Assembly: GCA_023433655.1 (NCBI GenBank)
Contig: JAEYUE010000044.1
Coordinates: 1 to 13,249, forward strand
Reading direction: 5' to 3'
DNA: 13,249 bases
Source: Pseudomonadota bacterium
Lineage (GTDB): Bacteria; Pseudomonadota; Alphaproteobacteria; Caulobacterales; Caulobacteraceae
The notes beneath the pieces were generated by a model, which was given only the letters and a program-made list of their open reading frames with translations, made no database searches and was not told the origin of the DNA. Both the position numbers and the translations under genes were made by a program. Positions 5,419-13,249 of this stretch are shown in pieces (the first letter of the stretch is position 1; every line of letters starts with the position of its first letter).

Positions 5419-5898
5419 ATGCGACTGTCGACCAAGGGACGATACGCCGTGATGGCGATGGCTGATCTGGCCAAGAACGGCCGCGGCGCCGACGGATCGA
5501 GCCGCGCGGTATCGCTGGCCGAGATCGCCGCACGGCAGGAGATTTCGCTGAGCTATCTCGAGCAGTTGTTCGCCCGGCTGCGCAAGAGCGGGCTGGTGCA
5601 GAGCGTGCGCGGCCCCGGCGGCGGCTACCGCCTCGCCAAGGGGGCGCAGGACACGGTGGTCGCCGAGATCGTGCTGGCGGTGGACGAACCGATCCGGGCG
5701 ACCCGCTGCGTGGCGCATTCCTCGCCCAAGGGCTGCATGATGGGCGGCGAGCGCTGCATCACCCACAATCTGTGGGAGGATCTGGGGGCCGAGATTCACG
5801 CCTATCTGGCTGGCGTGTCGCTGGAGGACGTGGTGCTGAACCGCACCGGCGCGCGCCGGCGGATGAGCGCCCCGGCGGCCATGGGAGCGGCGGCGTGA
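5419..5898 (+). CDS. iscR: Rrf2-family iron-sulfur cluster regulator IscR
   Basis: A 159-residue winged-helix transcription regulator that senses [2Fe-2S] status and controls cluster assembly genes. It is very close to E. coli IscR: MRLSTKGRYAVMAM (1-14), the recognition region ISLSYLEQLFARLRKSGLV (42-60), wing SVRGPGGGYRL (62-72), and AVDEPIRATRC (87-97). The E. coli Glu43 that tunes type-1 versus type-2 site binding corresponds to E48. Cluster ligands are present as C97, C106, C113 and H116, so it should bind a cluster, but the spacing is C-X8-C-X6-C-X2-H rather than the E. coli C-X5-C-X5-C-X2-H. It is the first gene of the suf operon and has a matching palindromic operator upstream. Its stop overlaps the next gene's GTG as GTGA. 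The ATG at 5419 follows GGGTGG. Confidence 0.95.
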   Translation: MRLSTKGRYAVMAMADLAKNGRGADGSSRAVSLAEIAARQEISLSYLEQLFARLRKSGLVQSVRGPGGGYRLAKGAQDTVVAEIVLAVDEPIRATRCVAHSSPKGCMMGGERCITHNLWEDLGAEIHAYLAGVSLEDVVLNRTGARRRMSAPAAMGAAA

Positions 5899-7031
5899 GC
5901 GTCTACCTCGATTACAACGCCTCGGGCCTGGTGCGCCCGGAGGTCCGCGAGGCCATGGCAGAGGCGCTGGCCGATGGCGGCAACCCCAACGCCGTGCACG
6001 CCGCGGGTCGGCGGGCGCGGGCGCGGGTGGAGAACGCCCGGGCCAAGGTCGCCGATCTGGTCGGGGCCGATCCGACGGCCATCATCTTCTCCTCCGGCGG
6101 GACGGAGTCCAACGCCCAGGCCGTGGCCAGCGGGCTGGCGGCCGGCTGCGAGCGGGTGATCGTCTCGGCGACCGAGCATCCGTGCGTGGCCGAGGCGGCC
6201 GCCGTCTCGGGCGTGCCGGTCGAGGTGCTGCCGGTGGACGGGAACGGCGTGGTCGACCTCGCCTGGCTGGCCGACGCCCTGAAGCGGCCGGGCCGGCCGC
6301 TGGTGGCCATCCATCACGCCAACAATGAGAGCGGCGTGATCCAGCCGATCGCCGAGGCGGCCCAGTGGATCCGCGCCGCGGGCGGCTGGCTGCACGTCGA
6401 CGCCATCCAGTCGGCGGGCAAGATCCCGGTCGACATGCGCGCGCTGGACGCCGACAGCCTGACCCTGTCGGCGCACAAGCTGGGCGGTCCGCAGGGCGTC
6501 GGGGCGCTGGTGCTGAAGGCCGGGCGCGAGGCGGTCAAGATCCTGCACGGCGCCGGACAGGAGCGCGGCCTGCGCGCCGGCACCGAGAACACCCCGGGCA
6601 TCGTCGGCTTCGGCGTGGCGGCGGAGTGCGCCGCGCGCGACCTGTCCCCCGCCATGGCGCACGCCAGCTGGCGCGACGCTGCCGAGGCGAAGGTCAAGGC
6701 CGCCGGCGCGACCATCGTCGGGGAGGCCTCGCCACGCCTGCCCAACACCCTGTTCATGGCCGTCGAGGGCTGGGACAGCCCGCAGCAGCTGATCACGCTG
6801 GATCTCGCCGGGGTGATGATCTCGGCCGGCAGCGCCTGCTCGTCGGGCAAGACGAAGCCGTCGAAGACCATGCTGGCCATGGGGCTGGCGCCGCTGGCCA
6901 CCGGCGCCGTGCGCGTCTCGGGCGGCTGGGGGACGACAGAACAGGACTGGATCCGCTTCGCCGACGCCTGGGTCGCGGCGTGGCAGAAGCACAGCGCGCG
7001 CCTGAACGAGCGCGCGAAGGAAGTCGCGTAA
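5895..7031 (+). CDS. NifS/IscS-like (group I) cysteine desulfurase
   Basis: A 378-residue pyridoxal-phosphate enzyme of aminotransferase class V that takes sulfur from cysteine, leaving alanine and an enzyme persulfide. Start is GTG 5895, giving MSVYLDYNASGLVRPEV; it overlaps the iscR stop and has GGGAG upstream. An ATG further 5' lies inside iscR and gives no family-like sequence. Key residues: SGGTESNAQAV (67-77), H95 (ATEHP), D169 and Q172 (HVDAIQSAG), PLP lysine K195 (SAHKLGGP), and the catalytic cysteine C315 in ISAGSACSSGKTKPSKTMLA (309-328). The long loop after that cysteine is the group I pattern. This operon also encodes SufS, so there are two desulfurases side by side, as seen in several alphaproteobacterial suf operons. 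It could feed SufB or a separate sulfur acceptor; the sequence does not decide. Confidence 0.93.
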   Translation: MSVYLDYNASGLVRPEVREAMAEALADGGNPNAVHAAGRRARARVENARAKVADLVGADPTAIIFSSGGTESNAQAVASGLAAGCERVIVSATEHPCVAEAAAVSGVPVEVLPVDGNGVVDLAWLADALKRPGRPLVAIHHANNESGVIQPIAEAAQWIRAAGGWLHVDAIQSAGKIPVDMRALDADSLTLSAHKLGGPQGVGALVLKAGREAVKILHGAGQERGLRAGTENTPGIVGFGVAAECAARDLSPAMAHASWRDAAEAKVKAAGATIVGEASPRLPNTLFMAVEGWDSPQQLITLDLAGVMISAGSACSSGKTKPSKTMLAMGLAPLATGAVRVSGGWGTTEQDWIRFADAWVAAWQKHSARLNERAKEVA

Positions 7032-7033
7032 TC

Positions 7034-8496
<1,463 letters not shown>

Positions 8497-8500
<4 letters not shown>

Positions 8501-8979
8501 GGCTACCTCTCATGGCCACCGCGCTTTCGGCCGTTCTCGCTGCCCTGGCGGGATGCGACGTGAGGGAGCCGACCGAGCCAATCTTCACCGGCGACCTGAT
8601 CGCGCTGAACGGAGCGGCAACCGGCGGTTCGATGCTGCAGGTAAGGTTGATCTCTACGGATGATGATCCGTCGACGGTGGAGCGCTACTTCATCTCCTCG
8701 GTCGGCTGCCTGGATTCGGGCTTCCTCGACGAGACAGACGGCAAGTTCTGGAGCGGCCTCTCGCCCGAGAAGAACGGCGAACTCGGAGACCACCTTCGCG
8801 GGATACGGCTCGAAGCGAAGTGCCCGCCGGAGGACGCCGTCCGCTACGTGGAGCTCATGCAGCTGATGCGCGGGGGCGTTTCCCTTCAGCGTGATCCGGA
8901 CGGCCGGTTCGCGACTTTCACCAATCCGTCGGGCGGGTCCGCCCGGTTCGAGGTCTACCTCGGCAACATCATCGATTGA
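8497..8979 (+). CDS. Putative lipoprotein of unknown function inside the suf operon
   Basis: A 160-residue protein I do not recognise. The N-terminus MRLPLMATALSAVLAALAGC has a positive residue, a hydrophobic core and a lipobox LAGC, predicting lipid attachment at C20. The next residue is Asp, which in E. coli would favour retention in the inner membrane. GTG 8497 is preferred over ATG 8512 because it supplies the arginine, has AAGGGAG upstream and overlaps the sufB stop. The mature part holds only two more cysteines, C71 (SSVGCLDSG) and C109 (EAKCPPED), which could form a disulfide. It looks mixed alpha/beta with no repeats. Codons such as CTA, CCT, GTA, AGG and TTG make its usage looser than that of sufB and sufC. 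It lies between sufB and sufC, which are normally adjacent, so a late insertion is likely. A role in cluster assembly is not shown. Confidence 0.82.
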
Positions 8980-8984
8980 TCGAC

Positions 8985-9730
<746 letters not shown>

Positions 9731-9734
<4 letters not shown>

Positions 9735-10759
9735 GCGCGCTTCCTGTTCTCGACCTGAAGGACGCCTCCAGCTTCCCGTCTCGCCGGACGGAAGCGTGGA
9801 AATACAGCGATCTGCGCCGGTTTCTTCGCGAGGCGCCGCAGCCGTCGCCGTCGGCCTCCATACCGATCACCGGCGGCGGGGCCTTCGAGGCTCTGGGCGG
9901 CGAGGCCATGGTCTTCGTCAACGGCCGGCCGGTCGACGCCAGCGCCCGGGTCGTCTCGGGCGAGCAGACGGTGCGGCTGCGCCTGATGTCGAAGGCCGAA
10001 GGCACGGGCCACACGGTGGCGGCCCGCATCTCGGCCCGCGCAGGGGCGAAGCTGCTGCTGCTGGAGACGCACGAGGGCGAGGGCGCCGGCTATGTCGCGC
10101 ACAACCGGCTGGAGCTGGATCTCGCCGAGGACGCCGAGGTGACCCGCATCGTCCTGACCGACGAGCCGGAGGACGCCATCTCGGTCACCCAGACGGCGGT
10201 GCGTCTGGCGCGCGGGGCGCGCTACCGGCAGACCATCCTCGCCTCGGGCGCCAAGCTGCAGCGGCTGGAGACCGAGGTCTCGCACCCGGGGCACGGCGCC
10301 GACGTGCGGCTGGACGGGGCCTATGTGCTGGGCGGGAGCCGCCACGCCGACCTGACCAGCGTGGTCGACCATCTGGGCCGCGAGGGCACGACCTCGCAGC
10401 TGACCAAGGGGGTGGTGAAGGACACGGCGCGCGGCGTCTTCCAGGGCAAGATCATCGTCGAGCGCGGCGCCGACGAGACCGACGCCCGCATGGGCCACCA
10501 CGCGCTGATCCTGTCCGAGCGCGGCGAGATCGACGCCAAGCCGGAGCTGATCATCTACGCCGACGAGGTGCAGTGCGCCCACGGCAATACGGTCGGCAAT
10601 CTGGACCAGAACGCCCTGTTCTACATGCAGCAGCGGGGCCTGCCGCTGGACGAGGCGCGCGCCCTGCTGACGGCGGCCTTCCTGATGGAGGTGGTCGACC
10701 GCATCGAGCACGAGGGCGCGAGAGAGGTGGTGCGGGAATGGCTGACGGCTCGCCTGTGA
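9731..10759 (+). CDS. sufD: Fe-S cluster assembly protein SufD
   Basis: A 342-residue partner of SufB in the SufBC2D scaffold, involved in iron acquisition for the cluster. The N-terminal motif PSRRTEAWKYSDLRRFL (16-32) is the classic SufD start region. The beta-helix core is seen around 100-270 (for example GRDGT-like turns and KGVVKDTARGVFQGKIIVE at 226-244). The C-terminal ADEVQCAHGNTVGNLDQNAL contains H284, matching the E. coli His360 at the SufB interface, and LFYMQQRGLPLDEARALL follows. Length is somewhat shorter than E. coli SufD, mainly in the N-terminal region. It starts at GTG 9731, overlapping the sufC stop by GTGA, and its 3' end overlaps the sufS start by 22 bases. Confidence 0.94.
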
Positions 10760-11976
10760 CCCGCTTCGACCCTTACGCCGCCCGCGCGCAGTTCCCGATC
10801 CTGTCGCGGCAGGTGAACGGCCGCCCGCTGGTCTATCTCGACTCGGCCGCCTCGGCGCAGAAGCCGCGGGCGGTGATCGACGCGCTGACGACGGCGATGG
10901 AGGGCAGCTACGCCAACGTCCACCGCGGTCTGCACACCCTGGCCAACGAGACCACCGAGGCCTTCGAGGCGGCGCGCGAGAGCGTCGCGCGGCTGCTCAA
11001 TGCGCCGGCGGCCTCGAACATCGTCTGGACCAAGGGCGGCACCGAGGCGATCAACCTGGTCGCCTCCAGCTTCGGCCAGTCCATCCAGCCGGGCGACGAG
11101 ATCATCGTCTCGGAGATGGAGCACCACTCCAACATCGTGCCGTGGCACCTGCTGCGCGAGCGGCGCGGGGCGGTGCTGAAGTGGATCCCGGTCAGGGACG
11201 ACGGTTCGCTGGACATTGCGGCCTACGCCGGCCTGCTGGGGCCGAAGACGCGCATGGTCGCGGTCACCCACATGTCGAACGTGCTGGGCACCATCAATCC
11301 GGTCGCCGAGATCACCCGCCTGGCCCACGCCGCCGGGGCGAAGGTGCTGATCGACGGCTGCCAGGGGGCGGTGCACGCCCGGCCGGACATGCAGGCCATC
11401 GGCTGCGACTTCTACGTCTTCACCGGCCACAAGCTGTACGGCCCGACCGGCATCGGGGCGCTGTACGGCACGGCCGAGGCGCTGGAGGCCCTGCCGCCCT
11501 ACCAGGGCGGGGGCGAGATGATCGAGACGGTGGAGCGGGAGCGCGTCACCTACGCCAGGCCGCCGCACCGCTTCGAGGCCGGCACGCCGCCGATCCTCGA
11601 GGCCATCGGCCTCGGCGCGGCGATCGAATGGCTGGACCAGTTCGACCGCGAGGCGGTGTTGGCGCATGAAAACGCCCTCTACGACCACGTCCGCCGGCGA
11701 CTCGGAGGGGTCAATTGGCTGAAGGTGATCGGCGAGGCGGAAGGGAAGGGGGCCATCCTGACCTTCACCGTCGACGGCGCCCACGCCCACGACATCGCCC
11801 AGGTGATGGACCGTTACGGCGTCGCCGTGCGGGCCGGCCTGCACTGCGCCGAGCCGCTGGCGAAAAGGTTCGGCCTGACCTCGAGCGCCCGCGCCTCCTT
11901 CGCCCTATATAACACCGTCGAGGACGCCGACGCCTTCGTCGACGCCCTGACCAAGGCCCGTGAGTTCTTCGCATGA
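10738..11976 (+). CDS. sufS: Group II cysteine desulfurase SufS
   Basis: A 412-residue PLP enzyme that mobilises sulfur from cysteine for SufBCD, usually with SufE as acceptor. Motifs: VYLDSAASAQKP (32-43), YANVHRGLHTLAN (58-70), KGGTEAINLVA (99-109), EMEHHSNIVPWH (126-137) with H129, D206 and Q209 (LIDGCQGAV), PLP lysine K232 (FTGHKLYGPTG), and the catalytic cysteine C370 in RAGLHCAEPL (365-374). The short loop after C370 marks group II. The first His of the common RxGHHC motif is Leu. ATG 10738 was chosen for its upstream GAGAGGTGG; GTG 10756, which overlaps the sufD stop as GTGA and gives a start matching E. coli SufS, is a real alternative. No sufE gene lies in the window. The stop overlaps the sufT start (ATGA). 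Confidence 0.95.
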   Translation: MADGSPVTRFDPYAARAQFPILSRQVNGRPLVYLDSAASAQKPRAVIDALTTAMEGSYANVHRGLHTLANETTEAFEAARESVARLLNAPAASNIVWTKGGTEAINLVASSFGQSIQPGDEIIVSEMEHHSNIVPWHLLRERRGAVLKWIPVRDDGSLDIAAYAGLLGPKTRMVAVTHMSNVLGTINPVAEITRLAHAAGAKVLIDGCQGAVHARPDMQAIGCDFYVFTGHKLYGPTGIGALYGTAEALEALPPYQGGGEMIETVERERVTYARPPHRFEAGTPPILEAIGLGAAIEWLDQFDREAVLAHENALYDHVRRRLGGVNWLKVIGEAEGKGAILTFTVDGAHAHDIAQVMDRYGVAVRAGLHCAEPLAKRFGLTSSARASFALYNTVEDADAFVDALTKAREFFA

Positions 11977-12368
11977 CGTCTGAAGCCGCCCGCAAGCCCG
12001 ACGACGCCGCCTTCGCGGAAGCCTGGGACGCGCCGCAGAAGGGCGCGCTCGACCAGGCCGAGATCGATCGTCTGACCGACGACATCATCACGGCGCTGAA
12101 GACTGTCTATGACCCGGAAATCCCGGTCGACATCTACGAGCTGGGCCTGATCTACAAGGTCAACCTGTCCGATGACCGCGACGTGGCGGTGGAGATGACG
12201 CTGACCGCCCCGGGCTGTCCGGTGGCGGGCGAGATGCCGGGCTGGGTCGAGGACGCCATCCGCAAGGTCGAGGGCGTGCGCTCGGTGCGGGCCGAGCTGG
12301 TGTTCGACCCGCCGTGGGATCCCTCGAAGATGAGCGACGAGGCCAAGCTCTCGCTCAACATGTTCTGA
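11973..12368 (+). CDS. sufT: SufT, DUF59/MIP18-family Fe-S maturation factor
   Basis: A 131-residue protein made of a short variable N-terminus (1-25) and one DUF59/MIP18 domain: TDDIITALKTVYDPEIPVDI (35-54), YELGLIYKVNL, and TLTAPGCPVAGEMPGWV with the reactive family cysteine in the APGCPVA turn. It ends with ELVFDPPWDPSKMSDEAK (113-130), a conserved closing pattern. In other bacteria SufT helps load Fe-S clusters into target proteins such as lipoate synthase and aconitase; it is an accessory rather than scaffold component. Start ATG overlaps the sufS stop and the next gene begins seven bases after its stop, so it is part of the same unit. Confidence 0.92.
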   Translation: MTSEAARKPDDAAFAEAWDAPQKGALDQAEIDRLTDDIITALKTVYDPEIPVDIYELGLIYKVNLSDDRDVAVEMTLTAPGCPVAGEMPGWVEDAIRKVEGVRSVRAELVFDPPWDPSKMSDEAKLSLNMF

Positions 12369-12375
12369 GGCCCGG

Positions 12376-12765
12376 ATGAGCGAATTGCAGACCAGCGCCC
12401 GTCCGCGCCGTCCCCGCCCCGCCGTGGTCACCCTGACCGAGGCGGCGGCCGCCCGCGTGCGCGAGCTGTGCGAGGCGAACGGCCACGCCGCCCTCCGCGT
12501 CGGTGTGAAGAACGGCGGCTGCGCGGGGCAGGAGTACACCTTCGCCTTCGCCGACGAGATCCAGCCGTTCGACGAGGTGGTCACCGACAAGGGCGCCACG
12601 GTGGTCGTCGATCCCAAGGCCATCCTGTTCCTGCTCGGCGCCGAGATCGACTTCGAGACCACGAAGCTGGCCTCGAAATTCGTCTTCCGGAACCCCAACG
12701 AGACCGACGCCTGCGGCTGCGGCGAGAGCGTCACCATCGTGCCGGCCAGGGCGCCGGAGGCCTAG
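12376..12765 (+). CDS. sufA: A-type Fe-S carrier protein SufA (HesB/IscA family)
   Basis: A 129-residue carrier that receives clusters from SufBCD and passes them to apoproteins. A 15-residue basic N-terminal extension (SARPRRPRP) precedes the domain VVTLTEAAAARVRELC. The three conserved cluster cysteines are C49 (VKNGGCAGQEYTF) and the CxC pair C113 and C115 (DACGCGES). The loop reads GGCAGQEY where E. coli IscA/SufA have GGCSGF-type sequence, a variation I recall from alphaproteobacteria. The start is supported by GAGG at 12367-12370. It is the last gene of the suf operon, and its TAG stop overlaps the stop of the convergent acyltransferase gene, leaving no room for a dedicated terminator between them. 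Confidence 0.94.
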   Translation: MSELQTSARPRRPRPAVVTLTEAAAARVRELCEANGHAALRVGVKNGGCAGQEYTFAFADEIQPFDEVVTDKGATVVVDPKAILFLLGAEIDFETTKLASKFVFRNPNETDACGCGESVTIVPARAPEA

Positions 12766-13249
12766 CTGTCCCGGGCTGCGGCGCGGGCGGCCTCGTCCGG
12801 CGTCGGCACCTCCACGGCAGGCCTGACCGGCTCTCCCGTCGCCTCGGCCACCAGTTCGGCCGTCCGCCCTTCCACCGCCGCCTCCAGCCGGGCGAGGAAT
12901 TCCTCCTTGGGCAGGCCGGTCGGGATGGGCTCAAGGAACTCCACCGTGGCTGTGCCCGGGGTCTTGCGGAATTGCTCCTGCGGCCAGAACAGGCCCAGGT
13001 TGGTCGCCACCGGCGTCACCGGCATGTCGAAGTCGCGGTACATGTGCCAGACGCCGGAGCGGTAGCGGAACTTCTCGCCGACCTTCGCCAGGTTGCCCTC
13101 GGGATAGATGAGGATGCGGCGGCCGGCGCGGTGGGCGTCGGCGGCGCGGGACTGCAACGCCTCGCGGGCCTCCCGTCCGCCGCAGTTGTTGACCACGATG
13201 GCCCCCAGCTTGGGCAGCACCGTGGCCATCAGCGGAAACTTCTCCAGAT
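12762..13249 (-). CDS. PlsC-type 1-acylglycerol-3-phosphate acyltransferase, C-terminal part
   Basis: The final 161 residues of a leftward gene whose 5' end is outside the window. The frame is open to the right edge, beginning LEKFPLMATVLPKLGAIVV. The pattern fits the lysophospholipid acyltransferase family: the stretch after the (missing) NHxxxxD block, then RRILIYPEGNLAKVGEKFRYRSG with the PEG motif that binds the phosphate of the acceptor, and MPVTPVATNLGLFWP. The protein would act on phosphatidic acid synthesis at the inner membrane. The EGTR-type motif reads EGNL here, a known kind of variation. The C-terminal tail is rich in Ala, Glu and Arg. Its TAG stop (12762-12764) overlaps the sufA stop. 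Family call is good; gene-level naming is not possible without the N-terminus. Confidence 0.85.
   Translation of the reverse strand, partial: LEKFPLMATVLPKLGAIVVNNCGGREAREALQSRAADAHRAGRRILIYPEGNLAKVGEKFRYRSGVWHMYRDFDMPVTPVATNLGLFWPQEQFRKTPGTATVEFLEPIPTGLPKEEFLARLEAAVEGRTAELVAEATGEPVRPAVEVPTPDEAARAAARDS

Noticed and set aside
5772..5894. N-terminal extension of the NifS-like desulfurase from the ATG at 5772
   Set aside because: The extra 41 residues overlap the iscR coding region out of frame and are Gly/Arg-rich noise; GTG 5895 gives the normal family start.

Overview
The window looks like chromosomal DNA of a high-GC alphaproteobacterium, most likely of the order Caulobacterales (Brevundimonas-like). 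That placement is an inference. It rests on the very high GC content, the layout of the suf operon, promoter elements that resemble the Caulobacter housekeeping consensus (TTGACS / GCTANAWC), and a dispersed-type palindromic repeat between genes. No rRNA, tRNA, transposase, phage or CRISPR sequence was seen.

Left part (1-4600). The 5' part of tyrS (tyrosyl-tRNA synthetase) runs leftwards off the edge. A 335-base gene-free stretch follows and carries a large imperfect inverted repeat (435-617). Next come two overlapping rightward genes: a DOMON-like domain protein and a DUF1343/NamZ-type putative exo-N-acetylmuramidase. A 186-base gap with several mutually exclusive RNA helices leads into a small DUF465/YdcH-like protein and a TerC/Alx-family membrane protein. 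A signal-peptide-bearing DUF6624 protein comes after that and ends in an intrinsic terminator.

Central and right part (4606-12765). A leftward COG2945-type alpha/beta hydrolase has Gln where the nucleophile serine is expected. It is divergent from a complete SUF iron-sulfur cluster operon: iscR, a NifS/IscS-like cysteine desulfurase, sufB, an unrecognised lipoprotein gene, sufC, sufD, sufS, sufT and sufA. Nearly all junctions overlap or are separated by only a few bases, which suggests one translationally coupled transcript. A perfect palindrome in front of iscR reproduces the GACT-N5-AGTC core of type-1 IscR operators and lies on the predicted -10 element, so IscR autorepression is likely. 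The desulfurases supply sulfur, SufBCD is the ATP-driven scaffold, SufA and SufT act in cluster carriage or maturation, and IscR senses cluster status.

The right edge holds the 3' part of a leftward PlsC-type acyltransferase whose stop codon overlaps that of sufA.

The core is well understood biology. The points most worth a second look are the lipoprotein gene placed between sufB and sufC, the serine-less hydrolase facing iscR, and the structured leader in front of the DUF465-terC pair.
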